From NCBI GenBank assembly GCA_900618425.1, contig UZAN01039946.1, positions 5,689 through 69,688 of the forward strand: 64,000 nt of DNA, written 5' to 3'. The notes under the pieces are model-generated. The model had not been told where the DNA came from, did not search any database, and was given only the letters and a program-made list of their open reading frames with translations. Shown piece by piece: positions 10,901 to 25,900 of the stretch. The translations under genes and the position numbers were made by a program. How positions within the stretch are numbered: position 1 is the first letter of the stretch; each line of letters opens with the position of its first letter. The stretch is from Echinostoma caproni (Eukaryota > Platyhelminthes > Trematoda > Plagiorchiida > Echinostomatidae).

Positions 10901-13900
10901 ATTTGCGGATTATGTTCACACAAGCTTCACAATCAAAGGATACATTTTTAAGACTCGGATGCTAACCACAGGGTGCTTCGCATTGGCCTTGGTTTTGTTA
11001 TAGGAGCATGAGATAGATCCGCTGGACAGATGTTTGTCTTCATTTGTACAGATCCCAAAAACAAGACCATTCCTTTCGTGGTCAACACGAACATCGAATC
11101 CCTGTTTGGAAAAATTAGCCACTTTGACGTTTGTTTGAATGCTCGCGTTCACTCCAACAACTGCATTTTTGCTTACACGGATCTTGGTTGAACGCATACA
11201 TCTGTGATTCATATTTGTGTCCAGAAGGGTAGATTTGCTTTCATGAAGACAGGGAAGGATGTTGTAGGAAGACCGAGAGCGGCGTTGTCAGTTTGCTAGA
11301 TCCCTCTTAATACGGCAAGAACAGGGTTGCTTTTTATGAATTCCAGTAGAGTTAATGACTGTCTAGCTCTATATTGTAGTCTCTAATTATCATCTTTTTG
11401 CTCAACTATGATATCGTCTCCGGTTGAACTCGTTTATTCCTTGCACTGCTCACAGAGTGCTTCTTTATTATTGACAGCTGTTTAGCCTTTGGCTTTCTTA
11501 CCCTTCATTACATTTGATCTAAAATATTCAAATGTCTCTCCCACTGAAGGCAATGCTACTCTGAACAGGATAATCACTAAGCGTTCCGATAAATTCTCCC
11601 TTTGTTGACCCTCCCCCAGGCTCTTTTAACAATTGCTGCCTTCTTCGACTTATACCTAAACTTTGCTCTGCCTCAGCTTTTCATTTTCTTATTCAGTCGA
11701 AGCAGGTTGGCGTTTCTCTGAGAAGTCTTTCAGCGAATAACGCTGCTCTCATCAATCGGTTTCTACATACCGCCGCAACATTGTTGTTTTTCTATCCTTC
11801 CCTATTTTCTGTGTATCTTTCCACCGAGAAACTGAACGCTTTTCTCGCGAAGATATAATAGCTTCAATTATGCCTAAGTTTCTCAGAAAATAGAAGAAGT
11901 TTCTCCGTAAATCACAATTTTTCTGCGGTACGCTCACTATCCTACCAAATTAGATGTGAAGCAATGCGCCCCCATTGCATTATTGTCTGGAAAACTCTTG
12001 GAAAGTAAGAGCGGAACACTGGTTTTGCAATTGTTGCCTTGATAAACTATGAATGCAGGCAGTTGTTCCTGATTGCCCATCTCTTGCGCTTGTTAAGTAT
12101 GCCAGTGGGCCATTAACTGTCATGATGAAGCCCCCCGTCTGTGAATCTGTTGATGTCTGAATTCCTCGAAATCCATGAAAAACTGTTTATTTTGTCTATA
12201 TCCCTGCAATAACGACCTATAGCATTTTATCGAAACGTTTCCTTCGATTACAATCAGTCGTCTCACACGAACTCCTACTAAGTGTGCTAATTATTAGTTG
12301 TGCGTGCTCTTCTTTAACTGTCCTTCAGGGTCCTCTCCAGTTTGCTCAGTAAACAAAATGCTCTACTTTAGACGAAGTATCATTTACTTTTCACGTTTTC
12401 GCTTAGTCTTTAAATCTTTCAACGAAGTAAGGTCGTTACTTATAACTTGATCATCCTTCTCTCTTGGAATCTGTCCCTCGATTTTCCCTTCTACACAAAT
12501 AATGGTCGTCTTGAATAACTGCAGTTCAAAGGGGATTATATGAGCCAACTAGTAAGAAGGTATATATAGCTAGTAAATGTTTTGCTGCCAATCCGGTGGT
12601 TTGCATCAGGTTAACCCAGTTTTATAAGACTTAAACACGCACTCGCTGTACGCCAAATCACACGTAATCTATGAATTTCGGTATCAGTGTGGAGTCACCT
12701 AAGTTGCGAGAACGGAGAGGTAGCTGCATATCCGGGTGACCAAACACAAGGTTCGAACGGGAACGGATGAATTTGAGCGTTATACAAAAAACCAGTCCGT
12801 CAAACCTATCACTGAAAACCTGTATCTTTATCTTCTTATGATCCGCTGCAGATGTGTCATCAATCCGATAGAGGGGCAAGATCCCGGATTATATGCACAA
12901 GCTCAAATGAAAAGCTATTGAAGATTTTCAGAGGCCACAGTAATCACACAGTAAAGCCCGTGCTGTTTAAGTAGATGGTCTACATCAGTAAAACAACCAT
13001 CTGCGGGGAAGAGTGAATTGATATCATGCTAGATATTATGCAGTAATATATAAATTATTTCGTGTTTTGTAGTAAATACCAAATGATATTCAGTGAAATG
13101 ATTTTGCAATTAGATTGTGGCCATTTACACTGTTGTGTTCTTTTTTAAAGGTTTTCGTAAAATTGTTTCTTTAATCCTCTAAGTAAAAGTTACAGGCTGG
13201 AATCAAGATATTAGAAAATGGCTTTCATGCTGACCGTAGTTGTGTGATACGAAAACCCATATCACTTGGAAAGCTGTCCATCTTTGAGTTGTTATGAATG
13301 AGCTCCTTTTGGAGAGTGTCCGGGATGCTTTCGTTTAAAGCCTTAAAGTTAATACTGTGAATGGTACACCGAGTAGCTCAACGAACACAACGTGGAGGTA
13401 AATTTATAAACTGTCAGGTTATGAGTAATAGTGACATAGGTATCCTAGACACAAAATAGCGGTTGGTGTCGCGTTATTGAAATACAACCAATACATGATA
13501 CCATATTCAAGGGAATAATTCCTGGAGTGAACCAGTTATCCAACATAGGACTTGCTCCATCTATCTAACCAAAGTGATCATTGCGATGTTTATCCATCCA
13601 TGAAGTTTTCCAAACTGGTATGTTTATACCTCCTCTAGTTATCAGTGCATCTCTCATTTCAAACTTAGCTGTTCCCATGGCCTACAATAAGAGGATCTCA
13701 TTCATCTTCGCCGTGGCTTAGCAATGATGCGCTTCCCACAAACAGTAGCCATAAAACTGGATTATCTGCATATAACCCTTTGAGAGAATTTCTTACAGAA
13801 TTTGCATAATGTAGTCTCCCACTAGTTTCCGACGGATCCAGTTTTCCCTGCTTAGCATCCAGTTTAAAATGTACCTTTGTTCAAATGTAGCTTATTTAGC

Positions 13901-16900
13901 TCACTGTTCACCTAAAAAGAAGGATCAGCACAAAGTAGTTGTATATCTACAAGGATTGTCCTTTGCTCATGTTCTAGTATTTTCATATATGATCTTTCAT
14001 CTTGTTTAACCCTATGTAACGAAGAACACCGGTTTTGACTGCAGATGTGGTTGGCCAAACAAGATCCTGCAGTAAGTACAATCCAACCCCAGATGAATAA
14101 ATGCAGTGTAATTTAGAACGAATATAAAAATGGAGTTGATAAACTTGCCATTCCTTCGACGGGCAGCAACAAAACAGCATCATTAATTTCGATCGATTCA
14201 TTAATGATCTCATTGATGGTCACATCAACTCTTGTTTTAAATTTGCTCATTAGATTCTAGATGACCCTTTTCATCCAATCTATCCTGGTCTCGTCGTTCC
14301 CATCCGTCCACATGCTCCTCATTTCTACATCTACCCTCTCACATTAATAAAAAAGTTTCCTGTACCCTACCTGGCCCGACTATCTACCAAAAAGGAACAG
14401 GTCTCAAATGAACTACATCAAACGTTTTCTACATGAAACAAATATAACCGACATTCTTTACCTTTCGTTTTTATTATTATTATTATCATTTCGTGCTGCG
14501 TGACGAACAATGCACGTTTTAACTGAAATGTAAGCATATATGCTTACACAAGTTAAACAAATAAAAATACAGAGAACAGAATCAATCATTCTGGGAAGGA
14601 CAGACGAGAACGCGTACAAGATTGGTCTTGGTCTATCCCTCAGATTGGTGTGACAAGACGAGAAAGGGCATAGGTTAAGGTTAGAGGGTGATAGAAGAAT
14701 ATACATCTGGCACCAGTTCCGTTTGTGGACAGGATCAAACATGAGCACAATTATCCAACTGAACAAGACTTGAGCGCAAACTGAAACGCCGTACATTCAA
14801 CAGGTTCCACTTGAGGCGATCGTTGGCTATTGAACGATCACTATTAAATCACCCGATGCATCTTTTTCATAAGGCTTCTCTCTTGGAAGGTAATCGTACC
14901 TTACCGATCTAAGATGCAACATCAGGACTTCTCATGATGTTCATATATAAATTAAGGTTTCCAAATGGGATAGGGGCTCAAGTCTAACCCAAAACAGTTC
15001 AAATTCGTAGTCATCTATCCCTTGTAAGAGAGTGTTTTTGTCCAATCGAGAATCACAGCATACAAATGAACTACTTACCTGCAAACGCGTCCAGCCTTGG
15101 TGGAAACACATTGGTGTGGAACTGTCCACGAATATTCCCCTTGGGCATGTAATGTGCCACAATGTAGCATGCGCAACCGTCAGCACTGGTGGCTTGACCA
15201 AAACCAACAATCTTCGTGTCTTTCCAAATCATTTGCGTGAAATAGCCTATCGACAAACGGCAAATAGCGAACGCAGCAAACATCAAACGAATCTGGCACG
15301 AATGTGATGACGGGCTCTATTACGAACGAGGCGTATAGTTATCCAGCAGTCGTTGAGCGCGTGAATGACAAGAATCAATGAACAGTGAGTGCCGTCTACA
15401 CATGTTTACCACATTGTTTTGTTTAGTGATGACGAACCTTTCGGTTTGAGACAGTTCTCGATAGCAGTCGACAAAAGCAATCTCGCTCGTTGTATGCCGC
15501 TTTGATTCCAATGACCGCCGTGCTCAGCTATTATTATCAATGCATCATAAAATAAAACTGGCATCAACTGTCTACGTTGTTCTCCCTCGGAGAGTTTAAT
15601 TGGTGAATAGGGCGCCAAACGATTGTCTGACTGAGGTACGTTTTATCAGCAGAACAATCTGGTTGATTGGGACAACTTCCCAACTGCAAACATGCTTTCT
15701 GAGCTTGTTCAATTCCAAATGAAATCATTTAGCACGAGAACAGTTTTCCACACTACGCTAATTGCAGAGTATGATCTTCCAGAAATTCGTCACGTTTTAA
15801 AATACTCCAATGGAGTAAATTGAGACAAAGAAACCATTAGAAATTGTTTCCCTGGATGATACAAAGTATGCAAATAATTCAGTAGCATAACCAAAAAACC
15901 GTATGCACCCTTAATTAATCCCTGTGTATAGTTATTCGCGAAGATGAAATTTCAAGGGCCCCAAATTCAGATCAATATCCGGATCCCCTATCACTGCTCA
16001 CAACTAACTGTGAATTATACGGCAAGTGGAAAATATCAACAATATCGGGTCATATTGCATTCGTCTGCATACTATACTGCGTGGATATATAGCAACCCGT
16101 TGAGGAAAGAAAGCGGAGGTGAATTTAATCAACGATTACCGTGGCGACAGAAACTGCATCACAAAGGTCCTCAGCATGCATAGGTCAGGCTTCAAACAAC
16201 TAATGACAACCCCTTCGACAAATCTAAGCATACTTGGGTCGCGAAATTTGTGGATAACAAACCCATATTTCTGACTTCTATATTAATAACAAGAAAAGCC
16301 TTGAGTGTGTCAATGCAGTGTCTGGTATGCAGTAAGTGTCGTATCACAGCGATTGTTGAATATTTTGATACTAAAAGTGCCACTTTTTTTCAAAACACGC
16401 TCACACATTCTGGTCTACAGTCCGCGTTCAATTCTTCGGGATTACCGCAAACCTCAAGTACATTGCAAACATAGATGAAAACTAGAAATGACTGAATGGT
16501 GGGATTTGCATGTGTTTGACCGAGTTGGTGAATTGATCATCCTGCAAACCATTATCGTCTTTGCCGCAGGATGGATGGACGTAACTGTATTAAGAATTTG
16601 ATGACCAACCCGTGCAATTAAAATTATGTCAACGTCCACATATGGTATTTATTTTGTAACATTCCAACTTAGTTAATATGTGTAAACCGCTGACTATGAG
16701 CAAACGAAATTGATGGCCACTATCAATTTTGCTCATGTCGTGTTATTTGATACATTCAAAAATGTTTTATTCGGCCTCAGTATTTCTTATGGATGAAACA
16801 AATCTCTGAAATCCGAGAAGACCTGTAGAACTGGACAAGTACTCCTCCGCTGGAATAAGTCAGTCTGTCAGCCAGCCAGCCTGCCAGACTGTCATTCAAT

Positions 16901-19900
16901 ATTGCCGTCAATCAGTCAGTCAGTCAGTCAGCCAGTCAATCAGTTGATCATTCATGTTCACGCGACAATTTTACATCATTCATTAATAAGTCAGGGAGGG
17001 ATGCAAAAAAGCATTCGGAACTTGACTGTTGTGATACAAGTGTGCTATAGACAACCACGAATACAGGAGAAATCGATGCCTCCAGAGTGAAACAAAAAAA
17101 AACAACTTACAGGTTTCATATGTCATTTCACCATCATAGTCATGGAAATCGATCTGGCTGTACCACATTTTTGATGCGTCTCCCCCTGGAAAAAACAACA
17201 ACAAACATTTGCAGTTTAATGCATCTATACAATTCTGTTCTGCTTTGTCTGTTCTGACCTGAAGCGCTTGCTAGGGTACATGAACGAGTAAATTAAAATG
17301 AGAGTACGGCATGCTAAAATATGCTGTCATTCGTTATTACACCCGCTGGTTTTGACGCGCAACCCAATGTCGCGTTGATTTGAAATTACCTTTAACTGAA
17401 ATCAAGTTGACCACGGCAACCGAGTGTGAATTTCAACTCCAGGTCCCGTGTCAAAACTGCGAATGGCTGAAAGATTACACAAATGTTTCAAAACTACTAG
17501 GGTTAGTTGCGAAATGTTAAAATATTTGTACATCCAATGTGGAATCGTACGTTCCAAGCTTCTCGTTAAAAATACTGAAAGTGAACCAGATTAAGTCAAA
17601 ATAAGAATGTTCTACTATCGCGCAAGTACATTTATGACAGCGAAACATGTTTCAAAATGTGAACACTTGAATGGATGCCTCCTCAGTGATTCAGCGTGAA
17701 GCATATATCCAGAGGTCAGTGAAGTAGACCGTCTTTACTGTGAATGATGGTTTTTACCAGGTAAGAGTTGCGCTATGGAACAAGGAATATNTAAAAGGCT
17801 GATAAGGCCACCTGAGAGGACACGGATGGCAGAACAGCGTGTAGCATTGTTTGATGTGAACACGATCTGGGGTAAAATTTCACGAAAAAGGAGAAATTCT
17901 CATCGCCATGTAGAGGTATTTTACATTCATTAAATTGCCAAGTTTCATAAATTGGATTGAGACTCTGGAAGTTTTGACTTTGGATGATTGGGGTGTGCGT
18001 TTGTGTGGAAGTATCGAGTTTCCAGAAATACCAGATGAACAAGCAAAGCCCTGTTACAATAAGCATACATCTTCTGCCCATACAGCTCGAAAGGGTATGC
18101 AAATAGTGTGACCAATGAAGACGCTTATTTAAGCAGCAGAAAACACTGTTGACATGGATATTCTCACAACAGAATTCGGAAATCGGCATAGATAAACTGG
18201 CAGTGTATGCATTAAGGAGTGTTGTAGGTAAAAGACCGCATTAAACGTAAAGATGAATGAGGAAGATAGCCTGTCAGAAATTAATCAAAGTTCAATTTAA
18301 AGCAGCAGGATAAGCGACCCTATCAGGACCATAATCCCAGAGACGAATATTAGATTTCCAACAGTTTCAGTGATTACACTGGACCCACAGCGTCAACCGG
18401 AATTATTTGAAAAGTCTCAGTTAACAGTACTAAAGTGTACTCATATAGCTCAAACAAACCTGGAAGTTTGCAACCAGCAACGACACGGTAGTATTTTAAT
18501 TTTCCAAAAGGGATAAACATAACTTGAAAAATACCATACTGTAATATCATGACTACAATTCCGTGATATTTGAGCAATTGACTGGTTGAAGCGGAACGCT
18601 GATTAAACCCGAAATATGAACGTATGTAGCGTCGTGAACAGACTTGTATATGAAAGAAAGCCAGTTTATCACACTGTTGTAAAGGTGAAGAAGGTGAAGT
18701 AGGTATTATTGTAGGTCAGTTTCTGTGAAGCATTCATAATTGTCGGGTCGAGCGTTTAATTCTGACAAAGATAGACGCGTTGGAATTCACAAAGAAAAAG
18801 GGTTTATCTCTGCCGTAACATAATATTCTTACATTGAAAGCTCACTGTAATAAATAGCATAAGGCGAGGAGCAACAAAGCCGTTTGACTCATTATAATAA
18901 ATGTTTGGGAAAAACGTTTCAATTAGTTAGAATTGTGCCACACCATACACATCGTTTTGTTTTCGTGTGTTGTTTTGTTCCCATTAAGGAATCAGATGAT
19001 TAATTACGGTTCAGTGTGCCTGCTCTCTTTTCTCCATTCAGTCAGAGTACTTTTCCGGTAGTTGAGAGCATTCCCTGTTCGACTATGTGACCATCGACCG
19101 TCTACCGTCGATGAGCGTGACTTCGGCTTCAACCGGCTTCCAAGTGCACGATGCTATCGATGCATATTTGGCAGCCAAACTAACTGTGACCCTCACCGAT
19201 AATGACACTGAGCTTCATGTGGGGCTGATAAATACCATCACAAAGTCAACATTCTTTATTTGTTTAATGTTCCATTCAATGACGATAAATTTGGAATGTT
19301 GTGTACTGGACTGTATGATTTGTTCCAAGGTGTATGTGGAGAAACGGGGATGGTTTATATATGTGTGAATGGGTCGACGAACCATATTAGGTTGTATAGT
19401 GTTGGTTTATGGCTTATTTATGTTGTAAATTCATCATTCTGGGGCACCTGGTAAAACTATTTCATTCTTCCAATTGATTTCTGCTATCTGTGGAATGTCA
19501 TGGCTAAACTATTTGATTGAAATAAATGAAACACCACTGCTTGTTTATAAATGTCGCTCTGTAGGAGACAGTCTCTAGTTGAGCAAAGAATAAATGGGCA
19601 GGGTTGAGCAGTGACGTGCCGTGTGATGTTGACTCACAGACTGGCTGACTGTGAGTAAGGTTATTTAAAAATAGATCGCTTTAAACCAATGTGTCTCACG
19701 TGCCGCTGAATGGTCTGCAAAGTACCAGGGAACTTGTGTTAGATTTCAGCCAGGAACCGGTGCATACTAGTTGAATCTCTTAGGGCTGGTATACGGTAGC
19801 AGACGTATACGCGGTCAGATCCACAGATAAGTCGTGGTGTGGTATATAGGCATTGGATAGCTGGTTTGAGATATATGCAGTATTGATTGTTTCCATCAAG

Positions 19901-22900
19901 AATGAAACGGCTGTCTAATGGTTGCTCTAATTTTAGTAAAATTTGTGTCACACATTGAAAAGGCGCAACTAATGGCATTTTAATCATTTGGGATTAGCGA
20001 GTAACACTAGCAGTTTCTCAAAGAACAGTAGCCTACTAACCCCTGGTGATCTCACATATTATTACTGAAATCAGTAATGCCGTTCCTTTTAACAATCCCC
20101 CCACAAATCTCCAACCTACATTTGATAACATCCTCAATGCTTCCCCTGGAACCATTCTTACCCTGAGCACCTTTTCCAAACCGACAAAACGTTTTCGGTT
20201 GCTAAACGTTTTTATCTCCATCAAGTATAACTGACCGTAACACTCTAACCTGAATGCAAGGTTAATTTGAACCACTTTTATGTCTTGGCAATACTGCTGC
20301 ATTCCCCAAGACAGATTTGCTTCAACACGACTCTTTTAGTCTCATGTTCCTATAGGTACGCACTCACAGTTCTTTGTCGAATACCATATTTTACACATGG
20401 AACTTTGTGAGCACTGGTTTTTGTGATTTATCGGTGCACCCCCACACAAAAGCTCCTTGACAATAGTCCATAACACATAACGCCCATGTTTATCGAAAAT
20501 CACTGATAAGGTTTCTTATACCCCAATTTCGTTCGCCCGTTCTTTATTTCTACATTGTCGGCGCACAATTCCCTAAACTCAATTCCGAAACTGTTGTGTT
20601 GCGATTCAGTTATCAACCTTATGGAATATCAGTATTGACACTTTTAAAAACAACGGTGTTGATTGTTCTTTTTGTAGCTCAGATAGTATAACCTGATGTT
20701 CAGTTGTTTGCCGAGGTTGGCAAGTGTGTTGCAAACGTTTCATCACCAACCTCAACCGTGGAATACTCTAAATTGTCGTTCTGCGTTTGGCGTCCATTCC
20801 TGCATAACTCGCTGATTTTCCTCATGTGGACACTACGGACACTTCTGGTATACCATATCATATTTGACATCGTTGGATCTCTTTATCAGTGAAAGACAAT
20901 AACGATGTTCCCTAGCATGCCTCATGCCTTTATCCGCGAAGTTGTTGATTAATATAGTAATTATTATTATACAAACAATGTGCAGATAGATGAAGGGGGA
21001 GCAAAAAAAGTTGCAATGGAAAAGTGGCAAGTGTTTACGAGGGTTGTCTTCATGGGATTCGAGCAAATCTTCCGTGGCCATAAGTTGCTGACCTTCGCTA
21101 TTTACATGAGCTTGGTGGCTTGTCTTTCTACCTTGAAGCTAATCGCTTCCAACCGCCATCACGCACGTGAATCTCCCCCTGCGGTCTGACAGTGGAGAAC
21201 ACTAGTGTAGAAAATTCCAAACATCACTCCGCCTTTCCCACCTTTCACAACATACTCGGTTCAAAAACACATTCGGTTGAATTGCGTCGATTGCACAAAC
21301 AAGCACCTATATCCTGATCATGATAACGATCACAGCAATGTGACCACGGACGAATTTTCGATAGGAAAACCAGACAGAATTATTATTCACTACGCACTTC
21401 ATTATTTTTATACGGATGAACCAGTAGTTTGTTTTTCCTCACTGTTGAACTAAATTTAAAGTATTGTACACCGACATTTCGTACAATGTTTCAATTGGGT
21501 GGCTAGAAGAAATCCGCAAATTGAACGAACAAGAAAAGTACTCCATGTGGTGTACCTTGGTATAATTCTATGAAACACCATTTCTTGGTCTCTCAATGAT
21601 GACGATTCCTCAAGAGACCCACGGTTTGTCCTTTCTCTGATTCATTATTAAAAATCGTGCCGTTTCAGAAATGGCTCACCTCAAATTTGTGACTGTGTTA
21701 TTATTCCACTCCTTTTAGTTTCTGTTGCTTGTCTGCGTTATCCATGGACCCACAGGTGAAGGGTTTTACCTTATTCTGCAGACCCCTTTTCAAAAGCAAA
21801 TGTGAAACGAAGTGTCTTGGTTGATTGTACCTTTTGCGATCATGATGAAGTTTGTGGAAAGTTGATTGATAGCGCCGTGTGTGATGCAAACAACTGTTTT
21901 TTTACGAGCTTGCAAAATCAGTGTTGAATAATACTATGCGCTGCAAACTGAAACCCTTGCTTGTTCTTACTATCACTTGCAGGAACCGTATTACTCTTAA
22001 ACTCTTTCTCCAACACAGACCGTATTGGGATTGTATGTTCCAGTTGCACTAAATTGGCTGTGCTTACGACATTATTTCACGATGCCAAAGTTTAGGACAA
22101 ACTGCTTATTTTTCAGCCCTCAGATGTAGAAAATTGAATTTTTTCTTGGATTCACCTGAGGTGATATGCGTTGACACAAATGGCGCAGCACATCAAATCA
22201 CATGCGACTAAGTTATGGAGTGTTCTACGGGATTTTCTAAATATCAGGGTCGTTGGTATTTTATAACACACTGGATAGGGTGGTCATTAATAGATGTCAT
22301 TTTAATAGTTACTTTTCGGATGGAATAAAAAGTCGCATTTGAACAATGAATACTGCTTGGTGTAGGGTAGTTTCTTGTCACTGTTTCTGTTGGATTAGAA
22401 GTTTTGTTTGAAATAGGCTACTTGGTATTCTTCAATTGAGACCTCACTGAACACGGCTGTAGACAGCTTATACAACCTGAGGTTACACTGATGATTTTGC
22501 CTAGCCTGGCTACGGAACATCTGCGTACAACACTTCCAGCTCGGAGAAAACACCAACACCAACATATAACACCATAGTTTTCTATAATTCACAGTTTGTA
22601 GGGGAATAAAAGAATGGGTGAGGAACACTTACCACCAAAAAATGTTTCCTTCGTGACACCCATATAGGCCAAATTTTCCCCGTATGTGGTTTGATCACTG
22701 TGGCGCATGCACTGATTTAGAGCCAAATCTTCGGCCCACTTCTGTGCCGATCGAGACAGAGCAGAGTCGAGGGTCAACGGAGGGCAGCCATGCATAGCCC
22801 GAAACCTATGATGATAGGTGAGGGAGGTGAATATATTGGAGAAAACAGAACTTGCTTTNTGAATGTGGGCAAAGTAATCATCATTACATCACAACCATTA

Positions 22901-25900
22901 GTGATGCGCTTATAAAAAGAGTCGCCTTTTGAATTGAACATAAGTAGAACTCGCTACGTAACTTCTGCGTGCTGTAAACAGAATAATTAAATTTATTTAG
23001 TGAATAGTAATATCTCATCATCTAAAATATTTTAGCACTGCATTTACTTCATTGTGTCTTAGAGGATGAAAGAGGTCACATCCTATTCTTCACCCCAAGT
23101 CACTTCCGATTCCCATGTACCACATAAGGCCTGCATATTACCTCTTTGGATTCACTGGACAGCTATTATTCTGGACGATCTAAATAAAAAAACCTCGGCT
23201 TATCTCTAGACCCCAGATATTCTGGAATATAGACCTTTGCCGTAATGGGTACACTGTACAGTCTGTCCTAGATCGGTGCGGTAAATCTATGAATATCTCT
23301 CTCATAAGCTTGTATCTGACGATTCTCACTCCCTACCCGTTTAGCTTCTTCCTACTTCCTTTCGCATCCACCTGTTACCACCAAAAGACCATCTATGCGT
23401 GCACTGAGGTTCACAAGAGTTCTGCATTTCCGTACTAGGTTCATTGCATCGGAATTGAATATAATATTATTCTGCATGTTATTTGGTGTTGCAGTTGGAT
23501 TATCCGTAGATCCCGCTTATCATCATTTATTATCCTATTACTCGTTTTTGTGATGCATTAGGCGATTGATTGGTTTAGACAAAATGGCCTGATATTTGCA
23601 ATCCTTTGTTGTTCCACTTGTTTCCCGATAGCTGCTCACTTACCTCCTTCCACTTGCATGCTACAACAGTGGAACCCCATGAAAATCTGAGCCCTACTGC
23701 CTCAACTCCTCCTAGCGGTGGACGTGCAGTTTAGCGTAGCATTAGCAGCAGTTATAAACAACAATATCTTGGGAGAATAATCTATGTGAGGACGTGAAGC
23801 TCAAAAGATGTTTAAAAGGTTTGTCCTCTTAAGAAATGGAACATTGTCCCAACTCCATACTCATCCATTAAAAGCCTATTGATCGATAAAAAGTCAGCGA
23901 CATTACCGACATTACGTTGTTGCAGATAGAATCTATCTGAGTGCTCAAGCGATATACTTTTTATTTTTCAATTTTGTTCCGCTAGTAAGTGCATATGGAG
24001 GTGATGATTTCAACCAATCTCTTTTAAACTTCCAAAAGTGCTAAATTAGAGGAACCGAGATACATTTCTTAAAATGTTTACAATGATTTTATCGTATACG
24101 CAAGAAATCTGTGGGCCGAAGTTGAACACCATTGACCAGTTGCGGGTGTAGCTCGATGCTAGTTTTTTGGAAAGAAATCCACGATAGTAAGAAACCTCTG
24201 CTGCTGCGTCTGGGAACTTTCAAATTTTTCACGGGTCTTTGGACTAGAGGAAGGTAATTTACTCACAGTGTCATTATTATTCATTTTGCCGCATTACTTT
24301 AATGACTCTAGGGTACGTAAACAAATAGTTTCCCACAATTTAACGATATTTGTCAGGACAGGTAGTGGTTGAAGGGATTCTAAAGATGGTCCAGGCAAAA
24401 ACTAGCTTGAGGTTGTGGAAACCCTGAACAGCGAACCTAGACATGGGAGTCATGTTAGGCTCCCCGATTGAGGGCCTCGGGATCAGCGTAATCGATAGTT
24501 TGATAGACTAAATTATGACGCTTGATCATTTACTCCTTGTCCTTGCATTTCCAGTCTACTTCAGTTCTCTATTTTTACCTGGAAGCTGCTTTCAGTCTAC
24601 CAGTTTTCCCTCCACTTCTTCATTGAAGTAAGTTTCCAAGAAACGAAAACCGAAACCACCGCAAGCAGGTGCATGGTTGATATTGTATCATTCTACGCAC
24701 AATGGAACCATTAGTCTTTCAGTTTGTTCTATCTCGACTATTCCTCAGTATGATAATCAATTCGTCGATCACTACTCTTACAAAGGCTTGACCCTTCCAA
24801 CTACCGTAAAGTCTGTTGCCCTAACCCCACTGAAGCTTCAGCTGAAGAAAAAAGGCCGGTCATTTATACAAGTCAGCCACACCCTTGCGCATTTTTCACA
24901 TAAATTTGCAATATAAAATCTCGTTTCTGTGACAGGTGTTTTGCATGTATGCTAATGATATTGTGCTGTGCGAACCCATCCTCCTCCGAACACTTATTTA
25001 ACTGATAATATTTCCTGCATTCAGCAATCGTTTATCCTGTCCACGCATTAGTTCGAATCCACAACCATGCGTTCAAGCCAAATCAAGCCTAATGAAGAAA
25101 CGCTTTATGCACCCAAAGGGTGAATTTTTAGCAATTGAAGGATGATATGAATTGTACTAAATAATGACAAATTTTTCCGAGTTCTTCCCTATGAGCAATA
25201 TATCGTAATAAGAGTTCTTATCTAAAGTTAACTCTGTCAAATAACATGGTGTGCATTTGGATGATGATTGCTTTGACTAAGTTATATTCACAACTGTTTT
25301 GTTGGAATACGACTTCTACCATTTAATCTAGAGATCAAATAGCTTCACAGGTAACAATCATTCAGTTCTACTTTGAACATCAGAGTGTCTTAGTGTTTTA
25401 CAGGTATTAATCAAATTCGTGCTGTAACTTGACTTTCATAACTTTTGTTTCTCCTAACGCGAAGTGTTCAGATCCCCATTTACGGAATTGAATACGATGT
25501 TAACCCACACAAGAGGTGGCATATACGTAATTATCTCCACTTATATTTCCGCTTCCATTAGTCAAATGCCTTTAAAACGTTCGATTTCTCGATTTTTGTC
25601 GATGGTTGCCGATGAATTAGTTGTGAAATAACGAAGCCACAGTAAACCAATTTAAATAGAATTTATTTATCAAAATCAGCCACGGAGTGGTTACAGGTAT
25701 TAAAGTTTCATCTCGTCCATGTTTTATTTGCCCTTCTTCCTTTATGAGCCCTGAAGTACACTAAGTTGACGGCTCAAAACGATCTAATATATGCGGCATT
25801 CTAACCACTGACGACCAATGTCGAGGCAGCTAACTTATCCCTATTGAATTCGTCAGATAGAATGAATTTCCCTGCTGCTTTGCATAACACATTTTCCAAA

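Larger units (their letters stand above)
17186..22632 (-). other. VAL intron 2
   Basis: Apart from the exon-like segments at 17773-18189 (minus) and 19042-19218 (plus), it holds nothing I recognise. There are single undetermined bases at 17791 and, just beyond, 22859. Confidence 0.5.

Noticed and set aside
10570..11212. Frames of about 100 codons on both strands
   Set aside because: No motif, no consistent splice sites, and both strands are equally open, which suggests chance or transposon debris.
15320..15618. Minus-strand frames upstream of VAL exon 4
   Set aside because: Considered as extra VAL exons. Exons 3 and 4 already join in phase and complete the CAP fold, so none is needed.
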